Source: Chromatiales bacterium (GTDB taxonomy: Bacteria; Pseudomonadota; Gammaproteobacteria; UBA6429; Thiohalophilaceae). From it: DNA of 5,109 bases. This document shows positions 1-5,109 of the stretch, in pieces. Both the position numbers and the translations under genes were made by a program. Numbering within the stretch: the first letter of the stretch is position 1; every line of letters starts with the position of its first letter. The notes beneath the pieces were generated by a model that did not search any database, was not told where the DNA came from, and saw only the letters and a list, made by a program, of their open reading frames with translations. The stretch spans positions 1 through 5,109 of the forward strand of contig JALUTJ010000373.1 of the NCBI GenBank assembly GCA_027057985.1. Reading direction: 5' to 3'.

Positions 1-1
1 G

Positions 2-1402
2 CCATTATTTCTGATCTTTTCCACCCTGTCACTCTGGCTGCGTGATGCCGGGGTAGATCGTTCTGCAGTGACCTATTTTAGCTGGGCGGCGCTGGCCTAT
101 TCCTTCAAGTTTATCTGGGCACCGCTGGTGGATAAATTGCCGCTCCCCGTGCTGTATAGCCTGCTGGGTCGACGCCGAAGCTGGTTATTGCTGGCACAGT
201 TACTGGTGATGAGTGCGATAACATGGATGGCAATGACCAATCCGGCACAGGGCCTGTCGGTGATGGCTTTTGCCGTGGTCTTGCTGGGTTTTTCATCGGC
301 AACACAGGATATCGTGATCGATGCCTATCGAATCGAGATTGTAAAAGAAGAACTGCAGGCAGCGATGTCGGCGATGTATATCGCGGGTTACCGTATCGGC
401 ATGCTGGTCTCCGGTGCCGGTGGTCTTTATCTTGCATCCTGGTTTACACCCACAGAAGCCTATAGCTATGCGGCATGGCAGCAGACTTACCTGGTAATGG
501 CTGCATTGATGCTGGTAGGGATCGTGACAACTCTGGTGATTAATGAGCCGGACGTAACAAAAAGAGTAGAAACCTATATTCATGCCACGATTGATTATGT
601 CCATTTTTTTATCATGTTTATCGTTATGGTACTGAGCTTTATTTATGGCTTCAGGCAGTTTGATTTTGAACTTCATAGTGGGCTGTTAAACGAAGTTATA
701 CGAATCACCCTGGCAATCGCCTTTTCACTGGGCAGTGTTTACCTGCTGGTATTACTCAATATCGTAAATAGAAGCATGGTGAAAGACACCTATATCGAAC
801 CGGTGCATGACTTTTTCCATCGTTATGGTCGTACCGCTGTTCTGGTTTTATTGCTGGTTGGGCTGTATCGTATTTCAGATATCGTGCTGGGGGTGATTGC
901 CAATGTCTTTTATGATGACATGGGTTTTAGCAAGAACGAAATAGCCACCACGACAAAAGTATTTGGCATTATCATGACCCTGCTGGGTGGTTTTCTCGGT
1001 GGTGTGCTGACAGTACGTTACGGAGTGATGCGGATCCTGTTGCTCGGTGCTATCCTCTCCTCGCTGACCAACCTGTTGTTTATGTTACTGGCACAGAACG
1101 GGCATGATATTGTTTTGCTCGGCATCGTAATTGCGGCAGATAATCTCAGCGCAGGCCTGGCCAGTGCGGCTTTTATTGCCTATCTCTCGGGGTTGACCAA
1201 TATTTCCTTTACCGCGGTACAGTACGCTATCCTCAGTTCATTGATGACCCTGTTACCAAAAACACTGGGCGGGTATTCTGGTAGCATGGTAAACGATATG
1301 GGTTATCCCGCCTTCTTTATGATGACCACATTGATGGGGCTGCCGGTTATCCTGCTGATTTATTACCTGATGATTAAAAAGCCCGGGCAACTGGTACCAT
1401 GA
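2..1402 (+). CDS. ampG: AmpG-family muropeptide MFS permease, 5' end cut by window
   Basis: Inner-membrane major facilitator of the AmpG family, which in known members imports GlcNAc-anhydromuropeptides from the periplasm for peptidoglycan recycling and beta-lactamase induction. The reading frame is open from base 2. Its first codons (PLFLIFSTLSLWLRDAGVD) match the AmpG N-terminus just after the usual SGLP, so the GTG at 68 is internal. About 466 residues are visible and roughly 25-35 are missing (E. coli AmpG has 491). Counting from the first visible codon, family hallmarks are GRRR at 56-59, DIVIDAYRIE at 103-112 and DNLSAGLASAAF near 380-391. Two extra hydrophobic segments between the halves (about 204-220 and 233-254) fit the 14-helix AmpG topology. 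The stop overlaps the next start (ATGA). The family call is firm; the substrate is inferred, since paralogues exist and some may carry other cargo. Confidence 0.9.
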   Translation, partial: PLFLIFSTLSLWLRDAGVDRSAVTYFSWAALAYSFKFIWAPLVDKLPLPVLYSLLGRRRSWLLLAQLLVMSAITWMAMTNPAQGLSVMAFAVVLLGFSSATQDIVIDAYRIEIVKEELQAAMSAMYIAGYRIGMLVSGAGGLYLASWFTPTEAYSYAAWQQTYLVMAALMLVGIVTTLVINEPDVTKRVETYIHATIDYVHFFIMFIVMVLSFIYGFRQFDFELHSGLLNEVIRITLAIAFSLGSVYLLVLLNIVNRSMVKDTYIEPVHDFFHRYGRTAVLVLLLVGLYRISDIVLGVIANVFYDDMGFSKNEIATTTKVFGIIMTLLGGFLGGVLTVRYGVMRILLLGAILSSLTNLLFMLLAQNGHDIVLLGIVIAADNLSAGLASAAFIAYLSGLTNISFTAVQYAILSSLMTLLPKTLGGYSGSMVNDMGYPAFFMMTTLMGLPVILLIYYLMIKKPGQLVP

Positions 1403-2094
1403 CAGTCGATACAACCTATATTGCTGCTTTTATGGTGGGTCTGCTGGGCGGAGTGCATTGCGTGGCAATGTGCGGGGGGATTGTCGGTGCGCTCTGTGTC
1501 GGTATCAATCCACAAAATGGCATGGCCGGGGAAAAAAGTATTCGTCAGGCTTTCCCCTATCTACTTTTTTACAATGCCGGGCGCATCAGCAGTTATACCC
1601 TGGCCGGTATCCTGATGGGTGGGATTGGCTGGCTGGGTACACACCTCTTCACTCTCTATGCGATTCAGCAAACATTACAGGTGATTGCGGCGGTATTTAT
1701 GCTGGCGCTGGGGCTTTATATTGCTGGCTGGTGGCGTGGCCTTTTGCGTATAGAACAATGGGGTGGCAAGGTGGTGTGGAAACGTCTGCAACCCCTGGGA
1801 CAACGTTTTATGCCAGTAACAACTTACCGTCAGGCACTGGCGCTGGGGCTGGTCTGGGGCTGGCTGCCCTGTGGCCTGGTCTATAGCGTGGTTATCTGGA
1901 CCATTTCAACACAAAGCCCGCTGCAGGGCGGGCTTTTAATGTTGAGCTTTGGTCTCGGTACCCTGCCAAACCTGCTTCTTATGGGCGTGTTCGCCTCGGG
2001 CCTTAACCAGTTTATTCAACAGCCCTGGGTCAGAAGAGTGGCAGGGATTCTGATCATGCTCTTTGCCGGAGTAATGTTTTATCGGGTGCTTTAA
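1399..2094 (+). CDS. TauE/SafE-like (UreH_2/DsbD-type) six-helix membrane protein
   Basis: Integral membrane protein of 231 residues, of the family annotated as 'sulfite exporter TauE/SafE' or 'cytochrome c biogenesis protein transmembrane region' (UreH_2/DsbD_2 type). Some relatives lie next to cytochrome cbb3 oxidase assembly genes. About six hydrophobic segments are visible (roughly 8-33, 53-77, 84-112, 143-167, 175-200, 212-231). Helix 1 carries H20-C21-V-A-M24-C25-G-G, helix 2 has YNAGRISSYTLAG at 59-71, and helix 4 has GWLPCG at 154-159 with Cys158. Paired Cys motifs in helices 1 and 4 resemble the CcdA/DsbD layout, so a role in thiol redox or metal handling is plausible; sulfite export is unsupported. 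The ATG overlaps the stop of the ampG-like gene, and no strong Shine-Dalgarno precedes it, so translational coupling is likely. Family call strong, function unknown. Confidence 0.82.
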   Translation: MTVDTTYIAAFMVGLLGGVHCVAMCGGIVGALCVGINPQNGMAGEKSIRQAFPYLLFYNAGRISSYTLAGILMGGIGWLGTHLFTLYAIQQTLQVIAAVFMLALGLYIAGWWRGLLRIEQWGGKVVWKRLQPLGQRFMPVTTYRQALALGLVWGWLPCGLVYSVVIWTISTQSPLQGGLLMLSFGLGTLPNLLLMGVFASGLNQFIQQPWVRRVAGILIMLFAGVMFYRVL

Positions 2095-2111
2095 ATTTAA
2101 CCCGACTTTTT
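2082..2111 (+). terminator. Weak intrinsic terminator candidate at end of the ampG operon
   Basis: TCGGGT at 2082-2087 pairs with ACCCGA at 2100-2105. The loop is 12 nt, AT-rich, and includes the TAA stop of the upstream gene. The stem is followed by CTTTTT (2106-2111). Read on the minus strand, no U-run follows the stem, so it would act on plus-strand transcripts only. The stem is short and the loop large, so efficiency may be low. It also covers the last codons of the converging phnA-like gene. Confidence 0.38.
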
Positions 2112-2678
2112 AACGAATTTGGTCAGAATAACAATCTGCTGTCCATTGACCCTGCCTTCGATTTGCTCCGGGTTATCAGGTACCAGTGAGATATTTCGTA
2201 CCGCGGTACCACGCTTGGCAGTAAAGTTTGCGCCTTTGACATTCAAATCCTTTGTCAGGGTAACACTGTCACCGGCTGCAAGTTCGGCACCGTTACAGTC
2301 ACGATGTTTCAGCTGCTCGTCTTCATCACTGCCTTCACCGCTGGCTTTGGCCCAGGCCAGGGTGTCATCGTCGAGGTAGAGCATATCCAGCAGATCCTGT
2401 GGCCAGCCTTCTGCTCGCAGGCGGGTCAGCATACGCCAGGCCATCACCTGTACCGCGGGTACCTGGCTCCACATACTGTCATTAAGACAGCGCCAGTGAT
2501 TAGCATCCATGGTTTCTGGATTTTCAATCTGTTGCTGGCAGGTTTCGCAGATCATAACGGCCTGATCGGCACTGCCATCAGCATCCGGTGGAATATCATA
2601 AATCGCCAGATTTTCGCCGGAAGAACATAATTCACATTTGCCGCCACTGCGATCCTGTAAGCTCTTTTCTTTACTCAT
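2097..2678 (-). CDS. PhnA/YjdM-family zinc-ribbon protein, long form
   Basis: Probably a soluble protein of 193 residues. An N-terminal zinc ribbon has CxxC pairs C15/C18 and C44/C47 (PhnA/YjdM zinc-ribbon type). A Trp-rich, probably helical segment lies at about 57-112 (W62, W70, W81, W92, W109). A C-terminal PhnA/YjdM domain spans about 127-190, beginning DCNGAELAAGDSVTLTKDL. E. coli YjdM has only about 111 residues, so this is the longer version, which I recall from other bacteria. Despite the old name, this family is not phosphonoacetate hydrolase and is not needed for phosphonate use in E. coli; the function is unknown. The start at 2678 is preferred over an in-frame ATG at 2744. The sequence is family-like only from MSKEK onward, an AGGA lies 8 bases upstream, and the earlier start would lie upstream of the TATAAT promoter. 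It converges on the plus-strand operon with 2 bases between stops. Confidence 0.85.
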   Translation of the reverse strand: MSKEKSLQDRSGGKCELCSSGENLAIYDIPPDADGSADQAVMICETCQQQIENPETMDANHWRCLNDSMWSQVPAVQVMAWRMLTRLRAEGWPQDLLDMLYLDDDTLAWAKASGEGSDEDEQLKHRDCNGAELAAGDSVTLTKDLNVKGANFTAKRGTAVRNISLVPDNPEQIEGRVNGQQIVILTKFVKKSG

Positions 2679-2686
2679 GGGTGCCG

Positions 2687-2691
2687 TCCTG
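2687..2691 (-). promoter_or_regulatory. Ribosome binding site fixing the phnA-like start
   Basis: On the minus strand CAGGA lies 8 bases before the ATG at 2676-2678. This supports the short 193-residue product over the 215-residue version that starts at 2744. Confidence 0.6.
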
Positions 2692-2708
2692 AAAAATTGA
2701 AAAGCGGC

Positions 2709-2714
2709 ATTATA
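2709..2714 (-). promoter_or_regulatory. -10 box (TATAAT) of the phnA-like gene
   Basis: A perfect TATAAT is read on the minus strand, placing the transcript start near 2702 and giving a leader of about 24 nt before the ATG at 2678. The position where a -35 box is expected (about 2732-2737) is a poor match to TTGACA. This suggests dependence on an activator, or a promoter recognised mainly through the -10. A palindrome fills the spacer. The gene therefore probably has its own promoter rather than depending on the DUF4426 transcript. Confidence 0.5.
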
Positions 2715-2721
2715 CAGGATT

Positions 2722-2735
2722 GCAGGAATTCCTGC
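2722..2735. promoter_or_regulatory. 14-bp perfect palindrome over the phnA-like promoter (operator candidate)
   Basis: GCAGGAATTCCTGC is identical on both strands. It begins 7 bp upstream of the TATAAT box and reaches the expected -35 position, where a bound dimeric regulator would control RNA polymerase access. No regulator gene is adjacent, so its identity is unknown. In RNA it could also form a second hairpin after the one at 2741-2768. Confidence 0.35.
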
Positions 2736-2740
2736 GTCTC

Positions 2741-2768
2741 CCATATCCCGGCATAAACCGGGATATGG
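2741..2768 (-). terminator. 11-bp perfect stem-loop after the DUF4426 gene, no U-run
   Basis: CCATATCCCGG (2741-2751) and CCGGGATATGG (2758-2768) are perfect complements around a 6-nt loop. The stem begins 19 bases past the DUF4426 stop codon. On the minus strand the next bases are GAGACGCAGG, with no U-run, so it is not a classical intrinsic terminator. It could protect the mRNA 3' end, act with another termination factor, or be a DNA-binding site. The structure is certain; the role is inferred. Confidence 0.4.
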
Positions 2769-2787
2769 CCAGGCATAACAGGCAGTA

Positions 2788-3231
2788 TTAGCGGGTATAA
2801 AATTCCTTGCGGAATTTAACGGTAAAGGTTTTATCAGAACCGGAGGGCTTTACATTGATCTTGAAGTTAATCACTTCCTTGTTGGTGATACGAAAGGTCG
2901 CGATGTAATAAGTGACATCACTGTTTTTCTCCTTGATTTCTCTGAACTGGAAGTGCTTGAGCTGTGCATTCAGGTTACTGCCCGTTCCGGTTACCTTGGC
3001 CGTTGTGCCTTTTCCCTTGTGCTGTACCACAATATTGAGCATGCCCCGATTCTTACTACGCTTGATGCCATAGGCCTTGGCAACATTGGGCAGCAGGATA
3101 TTGGTTGGCAGTGCAGTATGGTGAATAACATAATCTCCAAATTTCGCAGCGTTCTCTGCCTGACTGCCAAGGGAAAACAGACCCAGTAATACCATGAGCA
3201 AAAAACGTGGGATAATACGAGATATCGTCAT
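2788..3231 (-). CDS. DUF4426 secreted protein
   Basis: Small exported protein of 147 residues. Residues 1-25 form a classical signal peptide: basic MTISRIIPR, hydrophobic core at 10-22, and a probable cleavage site SQA|EN. The mature part is about 122 residues, probably periplasmic, with no cysteine and many alternating beta-like stretches. The segment FGDYVIHH at 31-38, followed by LLPNVAKAYGIKRSKNRGMLN at 46-66, is the hallmark of the DUF4426 family of gammaproteobacteria, which has no established function. The family is often seen near metabolic housekeeping genes, but here its neighbours are a phnA-like and a dynamin-like gene, so context gives no hint. The start is supported by AAGGAG 8 bases upstream and by the signal peptide beginning at this Met. 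It is flanked by a terminator upstream (3364-3390) and a hairpin downstream, so it is probably monocistronic. Confidence 0.85.
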   Translation of the reverse strand: MTISRIIPRFLLMVLLGLFSLGSQAENAAKFGDYVIHHTALPTNILLPNVAKAYGIKRSKNRGMLNIVVQHKGKGTTAKVTGTGSNLNAQLKHFQFREIKEKNSDVTYYIATFRITNKEVINFKINVKPSGSDKTFTVKFRKEFYTR

Positions 3232-3239
3232 AATACTTA

Positions 3240-3245
3240 CTCCTT
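3240..3245 (-). promoter_or_regulatory. Strong ribosome binding site of the DUF4426 gene
   Basis: AAGGAG on the minus strand, with an 8-base spacer to the ATG at 3229-3231. It fixes the start codon. Confidence 0.7.
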
Positions 3246-3246
3246 G

Positions 3247-3275
3247 TTATTGTTTACTCTAAATATAGACAATAA
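3247..3275. repeat. 7-bp inverted repeat in the DUF4426 leader
   Basis: TTATTGT (3247-3253) and ACAATAA (3269-3275) are perfect inverted copies, 15 bases apart, just upstream of the ribosome site. The region is AT-rich, so chance is a real possibility. If functional, it could be a regulator site or a leader hairpin. Confidence 0.25.
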
Positions 3276-3305
3276 TCGGCATATTTACCTCTTGACACTC
3301 AATTA

Positions 3306-3332
3306 ATTATAAATCCTTCCGGTGTGATTCAA
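3306..3332 (-). promoter_or_regulatory. Candidate sigma70-type promoter of the DUF4426 gene
   Basis: Minus strand TTGAAT (3327-3332, 4 of 6 to TTGACA), 15-base spacer, then a perfect TATAAT (3306-3311). The spacer is shorter than the optimal 17, so strength is uncertain. The predicted leader is about 65-70 nt. The flanking region 3232-3370 is strongly AT-rich and holds no gene. Confidence 0.42.
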
Positions 3333-3363
3333 GGGATAACAGAATATTACCGTATAGTGATAT

Positions 3364-3390
3364 AAAAAAACGGCACCTTAAAGGTACCGT
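3364..3390 (-). terminator. Intrinsic terminator of the dynamin-like gene
   Basis: Read on the minus strand, ACGGTACC (3383-3390), a 5-nt loop, then GGTGCCGT (3370-3377) form an 8-bp stem followed by a T-run (3364-3370). The single non-Watson-Crick position is a G-U pair in the minus-strand RNA but an A-C mismatch in the plus-strand RNA. This marks the minus strand as the one served. It lies about 29 bases past the stop codon at 3420 and separates this gene from the DUF4426 gene. Confidence 0.85.
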
Positions 3391-3419
3391 TTTTTAAAGG
3401 GTGTAGCGCAACCGTGGGC

Positions 3420-5109
3420 TCAGGCAACCTGGGCGTTTTTATTTTCCGTAATAAAGTCTTCCAGCGGCTTGTTCAATGTCTCAGTGAGCAGGTTTAGATC
3501 GGAGAGTTGGGCATTGAGCGCGGCGGCGGTTTGTTCCAGCTCATCGATCCGTGCCTGCAGCGTATCCCGTGACTCGTTGATCTTGCGCAGGCTTTCCAGA
3601 CGTTTCTCCATCTGGTTACGGTGTTCCTTGATACGGGAAACCAGCGGTGCCATGCCGGCCTTGCCCCAGGCTTCTACTTCCTGATGAGCCTGGAAGAAGG
3701 TATTACGGGCATGACTTACCATGGAGATAAAGAACTTCTTCACCACGAAAGCCTGCTCGGTGGCTGCCATCTTGGCACTGCTGCGGTAGGCTTCGGCTTC
3801 GTTGTTTAATCTTTCGAGGTCACGCTTGTACTTGCCCATACTGAATAGCTTGGGTTTGACATCGGTGAGACCATGTTCCTTGTTAAAGGTACGGTAGATG
3901 GTTTGCAGTAACATATTAACCTTGTCGGCCTGTTGCGATGCGTCGGTAATGGTGGATGAAATAATATCGAAAAACTCTTTCATCGCGCCCTTGAGACCAT
4001 TGGTTGTCCACGTACCTGTCATTTGCTTACGCGTTTTTGTCATCAGCTCATCGAGACGGGTCAGGCTCAGGGTATCGAGCAGTTTCTGGTGCTGCTCGGT
4101 AAAGGACTTCTTGTTGGCCTGGAAGCTTTCCACGCTCTTGTGATAAATGGTCTGCTCTTCGCGGGTCTTCTTCATCAGGTGGCCGATCACGTCTTCGTTC
4201 TTGCCACTTAAGCCATGCAGTTCTTCGAGCTGTTTATTGGTGTCATTGAGGCGGGAAGCCAGCAGGTTATGTGATTCCTGTGCCATGCCGCCAATTTCTG
4301 CCACCACACTGCTACGTACCAGGTTCTGTTTCTGTGGCAGGATATCTTTCGAGAGAATGGATTCCAGCGCGAGGATATTACTTTTTTCCAGCAAGTCGGT
4401 GTCGTGGCGAATCTTGGCCAGCAGGCCTTTTTGTGCAGAGACCGGGAAGACATTGTCGCTGCTGATCCCCAGCATTTTTGCTGCAGAGTTACATTGTGTC
4501 GCTATACTGCCTTTGATGGCTTCATCATTTTTCAGTTCATCCCAGAGGGTATCGACCTTGTTCAGAACCACGATGCGGCCATGTTTGGCATCACCACCGA
4601 GTGGCTTCACGTTCTGTTCCCACATGTCCATGTCGGACTTGGTGACGCCGGTATCTGCGGCGAGGACAAAGACCACCGCCTGTGCATTCGGTAACATATT
4701 GATGGTTAGTTCTGGCTCGTTACCCAGTGCATTGAGGCCGGGAGTGTCGAGAATGGTCAGGCCTTCTTTTAACAGCGGATGCGGAAAGCTGATCAGGGCA
4801 TGGCGCCACATGGGGATTTCCACCATGTTATCCCCCTCGGCCTGCTTGAAATCGGCCAGGCCCAGTTTTTCGGCAATGGGTAGCGGTACCCGCTTGGTTT
4901 TTACCACTTCAAGGAAGGCTTCGGCCATTTTTTCGGATGAGCTGGTATCCAGTGAGATCGAAGTCCAGTTAATCGGGTTTTTCTTGTGTTCCTGGATGCT
5001 CATGTCCTCCAGCCGCGTTTCGATTGGCAGCAGGCGGATATAACTCTGGTTGGCCTCGGTATCATAGAACAGCTCGGTTGGGCACATGGTGGTACGGCCG
5101 GCTTCGGAA
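3420..5109 (-). CDS. Dynamin-family GTPase, N-terminal part beyond window
   Basis: C-terminal 562 residues of a bacterial dynamin-like large GTPase. The frame is open to the right edge. The codons there read SEAGRTT and run into MCPTELFYD, the switch-I (G2) region, so the Met at 5085-5087 is internal and the P-loop (G1) lies outside. Counting from that Met: G3 is DTPG at 114-117, followed by LNALGNEPELT; a hydrophobic beta strand AVVFVLAADTG is at 137-147; G4 is NKVD at 176-179; and a G5-like SAQKG is at 217-221. The rest is helical, including a predicted coiled coil at about 488-545 (ESLRKINESRDTLQARIDEL). No clear transmembrane segment is visible. Bacterial relatives remodel or protect membranes, but the role here is unknown. 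The missing length is probably about 60-100 residues. It has its own terminator; its promoter is not in the window. Confidence 0.88.
   Translation of the reverse strand, partial: SEAGRTTMCPTELFYDTEANQSYIRLLPIETRLEDMSIQEHKKNPINWTSISLDTSSSEKMAEAFLEVVKTKRVPLPIAEKLGLADFKQAEGDNMVEIPMWRHALISFPHPLLKEGLTILDTPGLNALGNEPELTINMLPNAQAVVFVLAADTGVTKSDMDMWEQNVKPLGGDAKHGRIVVLNKVDTLWDELKNDEAIKGSIATQCNSAAKMLGISSDNVFPVSAQKGLLAKIRHDTDLLEKSNILALESILSKDILPQKQNLVRSSVVAEIGGMAQESHNLLASRLNDTNKQLEELHGLSGKNEDVIGHLMKKTREEQTIYHKSVESFQANKKSFTEQHQKLLDTLSLTRLDELMTKTRKQMTGTWTTNGLKGAMKEFFDIISSTITDASQQADKVNMLLQTIYRTFNKEHGLTDVKPKLFSMGKYKRDLERLNNEAEAYRSSAKMAATEQAFVVKKFFISMVSHARNTFFQAHQEVEAWGKAGMAPLVSRIKEHRNQMEKRLESLRKINESRDTLQARIDELEQTAAALNAQLSDLNLLTETLNKPLEDFITENKNAQVA

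Noticed and set aside
68..70. GTG as the start of the ampG-like gene
   Set aside because: The frame continues upstream to the window edge with residues typical of AmpG (FSTLSLWLRDAGVD), so the GTG encodes an internal valine.
111..676. Overlapping minus- and plus-strand frames of 80-127 codons inside the ampG-like gene
   Set aside because: They have no family likeness or ribosome sites, and lie within a clearly coding membrane-protein frame.
1458..1886. 142-codon alternative frame inside the TauE/SafE-like gene
   Set aside because: It is out of frame with a conserved membrane protein and has no motif or start signal.
1399..2094. Calling this gene a sulfite exporter
   Set aside because: The annotation label is common for the family, but the Cys motifs and DsbD-like layout do not support sulfite transport specifically.
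2304..2630. 108-codon plus-strand frame opposite the phnA-like gene
   Set aside because: The opposite strand encodes the zinc ribbon and conserved middle segment; this frame has no supporting signals.
2679..2744. 22-residue N-terminal extension of the phnA-like protein from the ATG at 2744
   Set aside because: It spans the TATAAT promoter and the palindrome, has no ribosome site or family similarity, and a better-supported ATG is at 2678.
4147..5043. 298-codon open frame on the plus strand, antisense to the dynamin-like gene
   Set aside because: Its translation is rich in Ser/Arg/Cys with no recognisable motif, and it lies wholly opposite a strongly conserved GTPase frame. It is a shadow of codon bias.
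5085..5087. ATG as the true start of the dynamin-like protein
   Set aside because: The preceding codons SEAGRTT complete the switch-I region and the GTPase would lack its P-loop, so the gene begins beyond the window.

Overview
The window is protein-coding DNA of about 50% GC with AT-rich intergenic gaps, typical of a gammaproteobacterial chromosome, probably a marine or free-living lineage. That placement rests on recognised families: an AmpG-type muropeptide permease, a DUF4426 secreted protein, a long-form PhnA/YjdM protein and a large dynamin-like GTPase. No tRNA, rRNA, CRISPR array, insertion sequence or other mobile element was seen. Five genes fill almost all of the window, and both outer ones are cut by its edges.

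Left block (1-2094, + strand): the 5'-truncated ampG-like gene overlaps by 4 bases (ATGA) with a gene for a six-helix membrane protein of the TauE/SafE / UreH_2 (DsbD-like) type. The overlap implies one transcript and coupled translation. A small stem plus T-run at the very end of the second gene may terminate it.

Middle block (2095-3419, - strand): a PhnA/YjdM-like zinc-ribbon protein gene converges tail to tail on the left block, with only 2 bases between the stop codons. Its start is re-set here to 2678 because of a good ribosome site, conserved N-terminal sequence and an upstream TATAAT box. A 14-bp perfect palindrome sits in the -35/spacer area of that promoter. Further right are an 11-bp perfect hairpin and then the DUF4426 gene, which has a signal peptide, a good ribosome site and a candidate promoter. 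A clear intrinsic terminator at 3364-3390 separates it from the next gene.

Right block (3420-5109, - strand): the C-terminal part of a dynamin-family GTPase. The G2, G3 and G4 motifs and a C-terminal coiled coil are visible; the P-loop lies beyond the right edge.

The genes do not form an obvious single pathway. The ampG/TauE-like pair is one operon. The three minus-strand genes look like separate transcription units. I do not see strong evidence of a new biological system. The observations most worth checking are the palindrome over the phnA-like promoter, the ampG/TauE-like pairing and the dynamin-like protein whose 5' context lies outside the window.
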